Source: Verrucomicrobiia bacterium
GTDB lineage: Bacteria > Verrucomicrobiota > Verrucomicrobiia > Limisphaerales > UBA11358
Direction of reading: 5' to 3'
Assembly: GCA_030038175.1 (NCBI GenBank)
Contig: JASHPN010000291.1
Location: 1-36,795 of the forward strand
DNA: 36,795 nt
The translations under genes and the position numbers were made by a program. A model generated the notes under the pieces. The model saw nothing but the letters and a program-made list of their open reading frames with translations. It did no database searches and was not told the DNA's origin. Position 1 is the first letter of the stretch; the number at the start of each line of letters is the position of its first letter. Shown piece after piece: positions 9,093-19,373 of the stretch.

Positions 9093-11162
9093 TCAGGCCG
9101 GAACCCCAGCGGCCTTGGCTTCCGGATGCTCGTCCAGAACCAGGACCCCATGAGGGGGCAGATCGTAATTTCCGGAAAAAGTATTGCCGGTCAAAAAATC
9201 GTGCATGGGCTTGTAGAACTGGACGCGAATGGGCGAATTCTGGTGGTTGAGCAGGAAGAAAATGCGGGTGCCGTCCTTCTCTCTCATGCTGACTTCAATA
9301 TTTTCGGGCACCTTGAGCAGCGGTTGCAGGCCGCACAACTGCCGAAGCCAGCCGATCAGGTCATGGTAGAACGGCTGGTGGCTCATAGTGCCGATGTAAA
9401 TGGCTTTGCCCAGGCCAAAACTATTCATGGTCATGGCCGGGCGGCCCGCGTAAAAATCCTTCGCATACACCGCCAGGATCTGGCAGCCGTCAGGTTCGAT
9501 GATGTCGCACCAGGTTTTGGCCGGATGCAAATGGCTGGTGGGGAAAGTTCCCTTGAAGGTCAGATGATTTTCGTCTCCCGGCATAATCGGGTCGAACTCC
9601 ACGACCTCCAAGCCAAACAAATCCGTCATGTTTCCGGGATAGCCGGTGTTTGGGGAGATATGGTTTTGATTGACCAGCCCGGTGTTGAACGTGCTGACCA
9701 GCGTCCCGCCGTTTTGGACGTAGAGTTTTAAGCGGTCCACCTCGGCGTCCGCCAAAAGCTGCATGGAGGGCGCGAAGATGATCTTGTACTTGCCCAGGCC
9801 GTCCGTCGGGCGGGCAAAATCCACCTGGATGTTGCGGTCATGCAGGGCGTTGTAGATGAGCTGGATGTGTTCTCGCAGGTCAAAAAACTTGCTGGGCTGA
9901 ATCGGCTGCTGCAGGGACCATTCATTGTCATGGGTGTAAAGAATGCAGACGTCCGCCGCGACTTGCGTGTCCTTAAGCACCGGGGCCAGAAGTTTTACTT
10001 CCTCGCCCAGTTGGCTGATTTCTTTGAGCGTCCGGGTGCTGTCCGCCTGGTGGCGCAGGATTGCGCTGTGAAATTTTTCCGGTCCAATGCGCGGCTGTCT
10101 CCAGCGAAAATACAGAATCCCCGTGGCGCCGCGGGAAATTAATTGATACGTAAAGAGGCGGATCGCCCCGGGTCGCACCGCGGATTTCGCCTCCTGCCAG
10201 TCCGCTTGTCCCACCTTTTGTTCCATCGCCCAAAAACCGGGTTCGCCATCGGGGGTATTGACGGCGTCTTTTTTGAGCGAGCGCAGCATGTCAATGTCAC
10301 AGGCCAATTCGGAGGTCTTGGTTTTGAGGGGAACGTTGCTTTCGATCGAGACAAAGTCCACGGCTTCGGCCATGTCGAAATGGTCGTATTTCCGAAGGAA
10401 AGCGCGCATGGTGACCGTTACCGGCTTTTCGCAATGCTCGCGCAGGAGGTTGGCCTGCATCTTGACAAATTGCACCATGGTATCGCTGCTGAATCGGTTC
10501 CAATCCAGCAACAAGGCGGGATTATGCATTGCCGGCGCGCGCATGGGCATGGGCACCTGGTCGAAGGAGGTGACCGTCTGCCCCCAAAAGCGCAGGCCCA
10601 AAAGCTCGTTCAGCCGATCAACCGTCTTATATTTGGCCTCCAGCCACAGGTGCCATTCGTCGCGGGTGGCCTGATTGTAGGAAAGTTCGGTGTCGTTGCC
10701 GCCGATGCTGTTGTCAATTTGCCAGGCGATCAATTGGGGATGGTCGCACAAAGCCTTGGCCATGGCGGTGACAATGCGTTTGGAATAATCCCAAAAAACG
10801 TCGCTGCACAGGCAAACCGCGCGGCGCGTACCTTCGTATTTGGGCAACCCGCGGTCGTCCAGGGGAAGAATTTCGGGATGCTTGTGCGCCAGCCAGACGG
10901 GCGGCGCCGCCGTGGGCGTGCCCAGGACCACCTTGATATCGTAGCGGCCGAGGATGTCCATGACCCTTCGCAGCCAGCCAAAATCGTATTTGCCTTCCTG
11001 CGGCTCGCAGATCCCCCAGGAGAATTCGCCAATGCGGACGACATTGAAACCCGCCTGCGACATCAATTCCGCGTCCCGCTCCCAGGCGCCCTCAGGATGA
11101 TCGGCATCGCCGCCATAGGGGTAAACACATTGCTCGGGGTAATAGTCAACGCCAAAAAACAT
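9093..11162 (-). CDS. GH42 beta-galactosidase-like protein (acid/base Glu apparently substituted)
   Basis: MFFGVDYYPEQCVYPYGGDADHPEGAWERDAELMSQAGFNVVRIGEFSWGICEPQEGKYDFGWLRRVMDIL; GTPTAAPPVWL; trimerisation-like C-terminal domain. Confidence 0.9.
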   Translation of the reverse strand: MFFGVDYYPEQCVYPYGGDADHPEGAWERDAELMSQAGFNVVRIGEFSWGICEPQEGKYDFGWLRRVMDILGRYDIKVVLGTPTAAPPVWLAHKHPEILPLDDRGLPKYEGTRRAVCLCSDVFWDYSKRIVTAMAKALCDHPQLIAWQIDNSIGGNDTELSYNQATRDEWHLWLEAKYKTVDRLNELLGLRFWGQTVTSFDQVPMPMRAPAMHNPALLLDWNRFSSDTMVQFVKMQANLLREHCEKPVTVTMRAFLRKYDHFDMAEAVDFVSIESNVPLKTKTSELACDIDMLRSLKKDAVNTPDGEPGFWAMEQKVGQADWQEAKSAVRPGAIRLFTYQLISRGATGILYFRWRQPRIGPEKFHSAILRHQADSTRTLKEISQLGEEVKLLAPVLKDTQVAADVCILYTHDNEWSLQQPIQPSKFFDLREHIQLIYNALHDRNIQVDFARPTDGLGKYKIIFAPSMQLLADAEVDRLKLYVQNGGTLVSTFNTGLVNQNHISPNTGYPGNMTDLFGLEVVEFDPIMPGDENHLTFKGTFPTSHLHPAKTWCDIIEPDGCQILAVYAKDFYAGRPAMTMNSFGLGKAIYIGTMSHQPFYHDLIGWLRQLCGLQPLLKVPENIEVSMREKDGTRIFFLLNHQNSPIRVQFYKPMHDFLTGNTFSGNYDLPPHGVLVLDEHPEAKAAGVPA

Positions 11163-11298
11163 ACGATTTGCGATTCGGTTGAGCTGCGTTCCGGCTACAC
11201 AAAAAATTTAACGGATGGCTGGTGGTTTCGCAATCTAAAAGTGTTTTAAAAAGGATTTGATTGAACCGCCCTGCGCGGTTAACAGTTGTGCCGGTACT

Positions 11299-12036
11299 AT
11301 GTTTGAAAATATCGGCGAAATGGTTCTGCTGTTATGGCGAACCGTGCTGGCACTGCCGTTTGCCTGGCGGCAGCGGCAAAAAATCTTTGACCAATTCTTT
11401 GAAATTGGCAACGCGAGCCTGCTGATGGTCTGCATGCTCTCGTTTTTCATCGGGGCGGTGCTCACCCTGCAAACCGGCCCCGTCCTGGTGCACCAGAGCT
11501 TCTCCAGCTTCGTCGGCGGCATCGTGGGCTACGCCATGGCCAAGGAAATGGCCCCCGTCATGATGGCTATTTTGATCGCCGGCCGCATCGGCTCGTCCAT
11601 GGCCGCCGAAATCGGGTCCATGCGCGTGTATCAGGAAATTGACGCCCTGCGAACCATGAACATCAACCCCATCCATTACCTGGTTTTGCCCCGCCTCATT
11701 GCCCTGGCGGCCGCCCTTCCGATGCTCGTGGTCTTCTCCATCCTGGTCGGCTGGTTCGGCGGCGCGGTCGTCGCGGAAGTCAACAACCAGATCAGCATCC
11801 CTTTCCAGGCTTTCTTTTCCGACCTGCGCGATATCGTCAAAATCAAAGACGTCGCCAACGGCGTGTTCAAAAGCTTCTGTTTCGCGGTCATCATTGGCAT
11901 CGTCTCGTGCCATCAGGGTCTGGTGACCATCGGCGGCCCCCGCGGCATTGGACGGTCGGTGACCAAAGCCGTGGTCAATTCCATCGTGCTCATCGTCATT
12001 TTTGATTATCTTCTCACCCGGGTACTCCTCAAATGA
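11299..12036 (+). CDS. mlaE: MlaE-family ABC transporter permease
   Basis: EMAPVMMAILIAGRIGSSMAAEIGSMRVYQEIDALRTMNINPIHYLVLPRLIAL is the diagnostic MlaE segment. ORF-track start 11257 trimmed to ATG 11299. Confidence 0.93.
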   Translation: MFENIGEMVLLLWRTVLALPFAWRQRQKIFDQFFEIGNASLLMVCMLSFFIGAVLTLQTGPVLVHQSFSSFVGGIVGYAMAKEMAPVMMAILIAGRIGSSMAAEIGSMRVYQEIDALRTMNINPIHYLVLPRLIALAAALPMLVVFSILVGWFGGAVVAEVNNQISIPFQAFFSDLRDIVKIKDVANGVFKSFCFAVIIGIVSCHQGLVTIGGPRGIGRSVTKAVVNSIVLIVIFDYLLTRVLLK

Positions 12037-12803
12037 ACGACTCAAGCAACCATGAAGGCGTAAGCCTCCAAGTGCGGGGCTTGCGAAAAAGTTTCGACTC
12101 GCAGGAAGTCCTTAAAGGCATTGATTTCGATGTCAAGCCGGGTGAGATTTTTGTCATCATGGGCCCCAGTGGCAGCGGCAAAAGCGTGTTGCTCAAACAT
12201 CTCATCGGCCTGGAAGCGCCGGATGCGGGCGAAATCCTGATCAACGGCGAATCCATTCAATCGGCTGACACCTCGGAAAAGTACCGCCTGGCGATGGTCT
12301 TCCAATCCGGCGCCCTCCTCAACTCCCTGACTGTGGGTGAAAACGTGGGGCTTTATTTGACCGAACACCGGCTGAAACCGCCTGCGGAAATCCAGAAAAT
12401 TGTTTCTCAAAAACTCCAGGACGTCGGCCTGGCCGATGCCATCAACAAAACGCCGTCCGAACTTTCCGGCGGCATGAAAAAACGCGCCGCCATCGCCCGC
12501 GCGCTGGTCATCGAGCCCCAATTGATTCTTTACGACGAACCTACCAGCGAATTGGATCCCCTTTCGGCAGTTGTGGTGGGCGAAGAAATCTTAAAACTCA
12601 AAGAACGCATCGGGGTGACCTCCCTCGTCGTGTCCCACGATCGCGATCTGGCCTTTGGCATTGCCGATCGCATCGCCTTTATCAGCGAGGGCCGAATTGT
12701 TGCCGTCGGCGTCCCGGATGCGGTCAAACATTCCGGCGACCCCGCCATCCAAAAATTTCTGCGGGCTGATTTTAAACCTGAATCCCAAACGAAACATATA
12801 TGA
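12033..12803 (+). CDS. mlaF: MlaF-family ABC transporter ATP-binding protein
   Basis: Walker A GPSGSGKS, signature LSGGMKKR, Walker B LILYDEPTSELDP; overlaps mlaE and mlaD. Confidence 0.94.
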   Translation: MNDSSNHEGVSLQVRGLRKSFDSQEVLKGIDFDVKPGEIFVIMGPSGSGKSVLLKHLIGLEAPDAGEILINGESIQSADTSEKYRLAMVFQSGALLNSLTVGENVGLYLTEHRLKPPAEIQKIVSQKLQDVGLADAINKTPSELSGGMKKRAAIARALVIEPQLILYDEPTSELDPLSAVVVGEEILKLKERIGVTSLVVSHDRDLAFGIADRIAFISEGRIVAVGVPDAVKHSGDPAIQKFLRADFKPESQTKHI

Positions 12804-13750
12804 AAAACTCATTGGAAACACGCCTCGGCATTTTTGTCGTCTTTGTCGTCATGGCCGCGGTAATCATTGTCGAAACCCTCAACGGCTGGCATTTCTTCCA
12901 GCACGGCTATCACGTGAGCGCGCTCTTCGACACCGTGCAGGACCTCAAGACGGGCGACAACGTCAAAATGGCCGGGGTTGAAATCGGGCGCATTGAAAAA
13001 ATTGCGATCGAAGACACCAAGGTCCGCGTGACCATGGCGCTGAACGCCGACGCGCCCGTCAAAACCGACAGCACGGCCACCATCAAATTCACCGGCTTGA
13101 TGGGCCAAAACTTCGTCGCGATTGAATTTGGCACGGCGGGCGCCCCGCGCGCGATTGATGGCACCGTTTTAACCACCACGGAACAGCCCGACCTCAACGC
13201 GGTCATGGCCAAGCTCAACGACGCGGCCAGCGGCATCCAAAACGCAATGAAAGGTTTCACCGGCGACACCATTAATAATCTGCTCGGGCCATTGACGGAC
13301 TTGATCAAGCAAAATTCCGGCAATCTCAGCGCAACGGTGACCAACATTGAAAGTATCACCGGCCAAATTGCCGCCGGGCGGGGAACGGTCGGCAAATTGA
13401 TTTACGATCAAACTCTGTACGATTCGGCCATGAACACCGTTTCCAATCTCCAAAGCGCGATCGCCAGCGCCCAACTGATGGTCAACGGCATTACCAACGG
13501 CCATGGCACCCTTGGCAAATTGATGACCGACGATACGCTTTACACCGCGACCACCGCCTCGATGACCAACCTTGAGGAAATCATGATAAAAATCAACCAT
13601 GGCCAGGGCACGGTCGGCAAACTGGTCAACAACCAGGATTTCTATAAGAATGCCCAACTCTCTCTGCAAAAACTGGATAAAGCAGCCGATGGCCTGGAAG
13701 ACCAGGGCCCGCTTACCGTCCTGGGCTCGCTGGTAAGTACTTTGCTTTAA
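12800..13750 (+). CDS. mlaD: MlaD/MCE-domain substrate-binding protein
   Basis: N-terminal TM, MCE domain FDTVQDLKTGDNVKMAGVEIGRIEKIAIED...TATIKFTGLMGQNFVAIEFG, then GTVGKLI/GTLGKLM/GTVGKLV repeats. Confidence 0.92.
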   Translation: MKNSLETRLGIFVVFVVMAAVIIVETLNGWHFFQHGYHVSALFDTVQDLKTGDNVKMAGVEIGRIEKIAIEDTKVRVTMALNADAPVKTDSTATIKFTGLMGQNFVAIEFGTAGAPRAIDGTVLTTTEQPDLNAVMAKLNDAASGIQNAMKGFTGDTINNLLGPLTDLIKQNSGNLSATVTNIESITGQIAAGRGTVGKLIYDQTLYDSAMNTVSNLQSAIASAQLMVNGITNGHGTLGKLMTDDTLYTATTASMTNLEEIMIKINHGQGTVGKLVNNQDFYKNAQLSLQKLDKAADGLEDQGPLTVLGSLVSTLL

Positions 13751-13754
13751 GCGG

Positions 13755-14234
13755 ATGGACGAACCTGTCATTGACCTGCAAAGCGACGATTATTTCATGG
13801 GCGAAGCCTTGCGCCAGGCGGCGCGCGCCTATGAAGCCGGAGAAACGCCCGTGGGCGCGGTCATTGTGCGCGCGGGGCGCATTATCGCGCGAGCCTTCAA
13901 TCAGGTGGAATTGCTGAAAGACGCCACCGCCCACGCCGAAATGCTGGCGCTCACGCAGGCCCAGGAAGCCGTCGGCGATTGGCGCCTGACCGATTGCGCG
14001 CTTTACGCCACCAAGGAGCCTTGTCCGATGTGCGCCGGCGCCATTGTCCACACCCGGATCGCCCGGGTGATTTTTGGCGCCAGCGATCCCAAGGGCGGCG
14101 CCGCCGGCAGCGCGCTCAATTTGCTCCAGTTTCCCACCTTGAACCATCATTGCGATATCACGCAGGGTGTCCGCCAGGCCGAATGCCGCGCGTTGTTAAA
14201 GAATTTTTTTGCCGAACAAAGGGCGAAGCCGTAG
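13755..14234 (+). CDS. tadA: tRNA-specific adenosine deaminase TadA
   Basis: ATAHAEMLAL (HAE) and KEPCPMCAGAIVHTRIARVIFGASDPKGGAAGS. Confidence 0.9.
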   Translation: MDEPVIDLQSDDYFMGEALRQAARAYEAGETPVGAVIVRAGRIIARAFNQVELLKDATAHAEMLALTQAQEAVGDWRLTDCALYATKEPCPMCAGAIVHTRIARVIFGASDPKGGAAGSALNLLQFPTLNHHCDITQGVRQAECRALLKNFFAEQRAKP

Positions 14235-14261
14235 CCGATCCTGGACTGACCGAAATGGGAA

Positions 14262-14422
14262 CGCCCGGAGATGGCTGCCTGCCCTTCCGTAGCCCCGCTC
14301 GGCGGGGCGAAGGAGGGTGGGCGCCGGCACCAGCCGGCGCTCATGTATGGCGACGACTCATCGCATTGCGAACATGCCGCGACTGGTCCCGCAGACGAGA
14401 CACAGCCGCGCTCCGACGGGCC
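14262..14422. repeat. Dispersed nested-hairpin repeat, copy R3
   Basis: ggctgcctgcccttccgtagccccgctcggcggggcgaaggagggtg (identical core in inverted R5); GCGCCGGC-ACCA-GCCGGCGC (14321-14340); GCGACTG...CAGCCGC (14379-14409). Confidence 0.78.
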
Positions 14423-14468
14423 TTTTTAGCCTTTTGCGGTGGCTCGGATTTGTTAATATGGTTTGCCC

Positions 14469-15560
14469 ATGTATCGAACGCACAATTTACATGTCAAAGA
14501 GATCGTCCGGCTGCTGTCGCCGAACGAATTGAAGTCGCACCTGCCCTCAAATGAAAGCGTCGGCGCGACCGTGGCCCGCAGCCGCGAGCGCATCATTCGC
14601 ATCCTGCGCCGCGAGGACCCGCGCCTGCTCGTCGTAATCGGACCCTGCTCCATTCACGAGAAGAAGTCGGCCCTGGAATACGCCGAACGCCTGAATGCGC
14701 TTCGGCTGGAAATGGCGGACCGGATGGAAATTGTGATGCGCGTTTATTTTGAGAAGCCGCGGACCACCATCGGCTGGAAAGGGTTGATCAATGACCCGCA
14801 TTTGGATGGTTCGCAGGACATTGAGACCGGCCTCAAAATTGCCCGGGAACTCTTGCTGCAAATCGTGGGCCTGGGTTTGCCCGCGGCCACCGAATTTTTG
14901 GACCCCATTGTGCCGCAATACATCGCGGAGCTGGTGTCGTGGGCGGCCATCGGCGCGCGCACGACCGAATCCCAAACGCACCGGGAAATGGCGAGCGGCC
15001 TTTCCATGCCGGTGGGATTGAAGAACGGGACGGACGGCAGCTTGCAAGTGGCCATTGACGCCATGGGCGCCACCCGGCATCCCCACAGCTTTCTGGGCAT
15101 CAATGACGACGGCGTCACCAGCATCGTGCGCACGACGGGAAATCCCCACGCCCACGTGGTCTTGCGCGGCGGCCGGGCCAAGACCAACTACGACGCCGAG
15201 AGCATCCGGCAGGCGGAGGAAAAACTGATTTCTGAAAAATTGGACCCGGTCCTCATGGTGGATTGCAGCCATGCCAATTCGGAGAAGAAATTCGCGCGGC
15301 AGGAGGACGTCTGGCACAGCGTGATTCGGCAGCGAGTCGAGGGCACGCGCTCGCTCATTGGTTTGATGGTGGAGAGCAGTTTGTTTGAGGGCAACCAGCC
15401 CATTCCCAAAAATCCAAAAGAGCTGCGCTATGGCATCAGCATTACTGACTCATGCATCGGTTGGGAAACGACCGAACGAATGCTGCGCTGGGGCTATGAG
15501 ACGCTGTCGAAGTCGGCGCCAGCCGCGGTAACAGATCCGCACGCGCCTGCCTCCCCATAG
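14469..15560 (+). CDS. aroG: 3-deoxy-7-phosphoheptulonate synthase (DAHP synthase, AroF/G/H type)
   Basis: [61 protein letters not shown]. Track start is TTG 14463; ATG at 14469 preferred. Confidence 0.93.
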   Translation: MYRTHNLHVKEIVRLLSPNELKSHLPSNESVGATVARSRERIIRILRREDPRLLVVIGPCSIHEKKSALEYAERLNALRLEMADRMEIVMRVYFEKPRTTIGWKGLINDPHLDGSQDIETGLKIARELLLQIVGLGLPAATEFLDPIVPQYIAELVSWAAIGARTTESQTHREMASGLSMPVGLKNGTDGSLQVAIDAMGATRHPHSFLGINDDGVTSIVRTTGNPHAHVVLRGGRAKTNYDAESIRQAEEKLISEKLDPVLMVDCSHANSEKKFARQEDVWHSVIRQRVEGTRSLIGLMVESSLFEGNQPIPKNPKELRYGISITDSCIGWETTERMLRWGYETLSKSAPAAVTDPHAPASP

Positions 15561-15690
15561 TCCCGCTCCGGGCGGGACGACGGCGGGTGAGCAAACGGCC
15601 AACAACGGAACGAATATTACCTTTTCCGGACACCCGCCCGGATTCTCGAACGCGAGGCGCGTTCGAGCACACGCGAGGGCGCCCAGGCTC
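15545..15690. repeat. Dispersed hairpin repeat, diverged copy R4, between convergent genes
   Basis: tagtcccgctccgggcgggacgacggcgggtg; perfect CTCGAACGCG-AGG-CGCGTTCGAG at 15645-15667. Confidence 0.6.
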
Positions 15691-15702
15691 CCCGGGCGCA
15701 AA

Positions 15703-16947
15703 TCAGGGCCAATTCCAGCTAAGCGGAAAGCGAACGCGGTAGTATTGCTCGATGCCCGAGGGCACCGTATTGGTCGGGCCAGCGCCTACGCTGGAATTGT
15801 TTTGTGGCGCACCCGGATAGATCGAACCGTTGCCGCTGGGCAATTGTACTGGAGGCAGGGGGGCCGCATACACAAAAACGGATTGATTCGTGCTGACGCT
15901 GGTGAAATTCGTGGCGGCCGTCCAGGTCCAATAGGCCTGGGCTTGCCCGCTGTTTGTGCAACCGTCCACATAACCATTCAGCCCAACCGGCACGTTGAGG
16001 AGGGTGAGCTGGTTGGTAATCACGGCGTCCGAATTGGGACTGAGCACGGCAAGATGGCCGAGCTTGACCGGGGAAATCATTTGCTGAACGGTATCAGCCA
16101 TAATTTCGTGAAACTTGGCGCTCGGATCTGTCGGATCCCAAAAAACGAAATTGGTGCCCGGGCCATTAATCGCGGGATTCTGCAAATCATCCAGTGCATC
16201 TATCGGGACACCGTCATAGAGGGCATTGGTCAAGCCATATGCCGCGGAGTTGGTCAGCGCGTTGTCGAGAAGGCCGAAAAAGTCTGGTTCGTAAATGGTC
16301 AGGCCGGGCAAAGTCTGCACCGCCTGATTCAACAGAGCCGCGAATTGGGAGTTGAAATTAAATATCTGCTGCCGAATAAACGCCCGGTCGCCGGGATTAT
16401 TAATCATAATTCCATCAAATTCCGGAATCTCAGTGAGATCCACCGCGTTGGGCATGACGATTGTCCGGGCGCCCTTGGCGTAGAGGCTGTTGATAATTGA
16501 CCAATGGTTGCTCAAAGATTGATTGATTGCGGCGCTCCACTGAGCTTGATTTTCGGAAGTCTCAAATGTGGCAATGTCATTGACAAAATCGGCATCGTTC
16601 ACCCAAACGACATATAGAGCAGTCGGACTGTCCGAGGGCGTGGGAAAATTATTGATGTTGGTGATCAGGTTCAAACTGTAATCGCCGTAGTAGGACCAGT
16701 TATTCGGCGAATTTGACCAGTTCGAATTGGTGATTGAATTTGCGCCGAGGCCCTGGCGTTGCGCCAACACCTCAACCCACACCCGGCCGTTGGAATTGCG
16801 GTAACCGTAATAATATTGGGACGGCGCATAATTGGTGGTCGTCGAAACGCCGTCACCAAAAATGTACATTGACGTAAATGCCTGGCCTGAAACAAGGGTC
16901 AAGCAAAGAAACAAAGCACCTATAATCCAACAGTTTAAGGTTCTCAC
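15703..16947 (-). CDS. Secreted SGNH/GDSL-type hydrolase
   Basis: Signal peptide; FGDGVSTTTNYAPSQYYYGYRNSNGRVWVEVLAQRQGL block I; C-terminal WDPTDPSAKFHEIMA block V. Confidence 0.8.
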   Translation of the reverse strand: MRTLNCWIIGALFLCLTLVSGQAFTSMYIFGDGVSTTTNYAPSQYYYGYRNSNGRVWVEVLAQRQGLGANSITNSNWSNSPNNWSYYGDYSLNLITNINNFPTPSDSPTALYVVWVNDADFVNDIATFETSENQAQWSAAINQSLSNHWSIINSLYAKGARTIVMPNAVDLTEIPEFDGIMINNPGDRAFIRQQIFNFNSQFAALLNQAVQTLPGLTIYEPDFFGLLDNALTNSAAYGLTNALYDGVPIDALDDLQNPAINGPGTNFVFWDPTDPSAKFHEIMADTVQQMISPVKLGHLAVLSPNSDAVITNQLTLLNVPVGLNGYVDGCTNSGQAQAYWTWTAATNFTSVSTNQSVFVYAAPLPPVQLPSGNGSIYPGAPQNNSSVGAGPTNTVPSGIEQYYRVRFPLSWNWP

Positions 16948-17108
16948 AGTCCCCGTAAATTACTGGATTACTGGAAAAAGTCAATATAAGAAAAATCCCT
17001 TATTTTTTATGGCCGACCTTCCCCAGCAGGAAATTTGCTGGCGTTGCCCGCGTGAATGCCCCAAGCTTTTGGCCTGGGCGCTCATGGCACAGGCATAACT
17101 CATTAAAT

Positions 17109-18371
17109 ATGAACAACTTGCTAAAATTTGTTGCGGCCTTATTTGCTTGTCAGTGGTGTGCGGAGCGTGTCCTAGGCAATGGCTTTACCCTCGGGGACCA
17201 GGATGCCTTTGCCACGGCGCGCGGTGGAGCATTTGTCGCCACGGCGGATAATCCGTCGGCCATCTATTATAATCCGGCGGGCATCGCCCAACTCGATGGC
17301 GACAACCTTCGAGGCAGTCTTTATGGAATCTATCTTGATCAGGCTTACCAGCCTATGGCCGGCGCTGCCAGTGCCGGAAACACTTTTCGTAATTCGGACC
17401 ACTTGGCCGCCGTGCCTTCCGGTTTTTATACGCACACTTTCAAGAATTCCCCCTGGACGGCCGGGCTAGGGGTTTATGCTCCGTATGGGGGCAGCATGAA
17501 CTGGTCGCCGAACACGGGTTTTGCAACAGTCGCAACGCTGGGCAAGCTCACGTACTTTTCGATCAATCCTGCCCTGGCATTGAAACTTTCCCCGCAGTTT
17601 TTAATCGGCGCTGGATTGATCGCAAATTATACGGACATGGATGTCCAGCAATGGCTCAACCCATCGCAACTGTCTCCAAACGGATTCCAGTTTAGGGGAG
17701 ACGGCTGGAGCATGGCATACAATATCGGGGCATTATGGCAGCCGATTCAGCAGGTTTCGGTCGGCGCAAGCTTTCGCAGTTCGTCCCCTGTCACCTTGAA
17801 GGGCCGCACAGTGGTTCAAGCGGTGCGCGAGGCACAGGTGACAACCCCCGCGCAAATGGAGCTGACTTTTCCCCTAAACGCCACCTTCGGCGTGTCTTAT
17901 CGGCCCACGCCAAAGTGGAACCTGGAATTTGACGCGGTTTACACGGGCTGGAGCAGTTTCGGCAGCACGACCATCCAGCAACAACAAGCCCCAGAGTCCG
18001 GTGTGGGCCAGGATATTGCAGGAACGCTCGATTGGCAGGATAGCTGGACTTATGAATTTGGCGTCACTCGATATTTGGGCAAGGACTGGCATGTCAGCGC
18101 CGGTTACGCATATGACGAAAACTCCGTGCCGAATCAGTTTTACACTCCGCTGGCAGCCGATTTAGATCGGCACTTCTTCAGCCTGGGAGTTGGGTTTGCA
18201 GGCAAAACCATTAATTTCGATGTCACTTATCAATTCGGATATGGGCCGCCCAACACCGTTACGGGCAGCCTTCCGTCGTTCACGCCTGACCAATTCAATC
18301 CGGAAACAGCCAATGGCAAATATAGTTTCTTCAGCAACGCCGTGATGGTGTCAGCGGGGATTCATTTTTAA
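17109..18371 (+). CDS. OmpP1/FadL/TodX family outer membrane transporter
   Basis: GNGFTLGDQDAFATARGGAFVATADNPSAIYYNPAGIAQLDGDNL N-terminal FadL motif; terminal Phe (SAGIHF). Confidence 0.92.
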   Translation: MNNLLKFVAALFACQWCAERVLGNGFTLGDQDAFATARGGAFVATADNPSAIYYNPAGIAQLDGDNLRGSLYGIYLDQAYQPMAGAASAGNTFRNSDHLAAVPSGFYTHTFKNSPWTAGLGVYAPYGGSMNWSPNTGFATVATLGKLTYFSINPALALKLSPQFLIGAGLIANYTDMDVQQWLNPSQLSPNGFQFRGDGWSMAYNIGALWQPIQQVSVGASFRSSSPVTLKGRTVVQAVREAQVTTPAQMELTFPLNATFGVSYRPTPKWNLEFDAVYTGWSSFGSTTIQQQQAPESGVGQDIAGTLDWQDSWTYEFGVTRYLGKDWHVSAGYAYDENSVPNQFYTPLAADLDRHFFSLGVGFAGKTINFDVTYQFGYGPPNTVTGSLPSFTPDQFNPETANGKYSFFSNAVMVSAGIHF

Positions 18372-18402
18372 CGGGCTGCTCATCCATTCGGCCGAAGAAC
18401 GC

Positions 18403-19368
18403 ATGAATGAATTTCTCACAGTGCTGACCGCGGTGCTGCCGGTGTTTGGCATCATGGCGGTTGGTTTCTGGCTGCGGCGGCGCGGCTGGCTGACCGCCGA
18501 TGCGGACCAAAGCCTCATGCGGCTCACCATCAATCTCCTGCTGCCCTCACTGATTTTCGATTCCGTTCTGGACAACGCGGCCTTGCGCCGTCCCGAGAAT
18601 CTGTTGCTTCCGCCCTTGCTGGGTTTTGGCATGGTGGCCGTGGGCATGGGCGTGGCGCGCTGCTTTACCGGCCTGGCCGGCACGACCACTAAGCCGGAGC
18701 AACGCACTTTTGTTTTACTGGCCGGTTTGCAAAATTACGCGTACCTGACGATCCCCTTGTGTTTGTCTTTGTTCGGTTCAGGAACGACGGGCGTCCTGTT
18801 CGTCCACAACGTGGGAACGGACCTGGCCATGTGGACCATGGGCATTGCCGTGCTTACCGGCCGCGGCGCGGCCGGCGGCTGGAAAAAGATCGTGAACGCA
18901 CCCCTGATCGCCCTGTTGTGCGCCTTAGGGTTGAACTTTCTGGCCATGTTCTTTCATCCACCGGCGCCGGTTCTGGTGGCGGGCGGCATTGTTTTGACGG
19001 GCCTCCATTGGCTCGGCCAAAGCGCGATTCCGATGGCGCTGATTTTGATCGGCGCCATTGTGGCCGACCACTTCGAGGAAGCGCGTGGCGGAAAGGCCGC
19101 CCGGATCGTGCTGGCGTCTTCAGTCGTGAGGCTGGCAATCATGCCGGTTTTGTTCCTGTTGCTGGCGAAATTCTTCCCGTGCTCAACGGACTTGAAGCGG
19201 GTGCTGGTCCTGCAAGGAGCGATGCCATCGGCCACCCTGCCCATCGTGCTGGCCCGGCATTATGGCGGCGACGCCCGTGTGGCCATCCGCATCGTTCTGG
19301 GCACGTCCCTCTTAGGTATTGTGACGATACCGTTGTGGATTCGGCTGGGAGAACGACTGGTAAATTGA
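18403..19368 (+). CDS. AEC (auxin efflux carrier) family transporter
   Basis: About ten hydrophobic segments; VLPVFGIMAVGFWLRRRGWLTADADQSLMRLTINLLLPSLIF; GAMPSATLPIVLARHYGGD. Confidence 0.85.
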   Translation: MNEFLTVLTAVLPVFGIMAVGFWLRRRGWLTADADQSLMRLTINLLLPSLIFDSVLDNAALRRPENLLLPPLLGFGMVAVGMGVARCFTGLAGTTTKPEQRTFVLLAGLQNYAYLTIPLCLSLFGSGTTGVLFVHNVGTDLAMWTMGIAVLTGRGAAGGWKKIVNAPLIALLCALGLNFLAMFFHPPAPVLVAGGIVLTGLHWLGQSAIPMALILIGAIVADHFEEARGGKAARIVLASSVVRLAIMPVLFLLLAKFFPCSTDLKRVLVLQGAMPSATLPIVLARHYGGDARVAIRIVLGTSLLGIVTIPLWIRLGERLVN

Positions 19369-19373
19369 AATCG

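Noticed and set aside
15745-16500. 251-aa plus-strand ORF
   Set aside because: Antisense to the SGNH hydrolase, which has a signal peptide and catalytic-block motifs.
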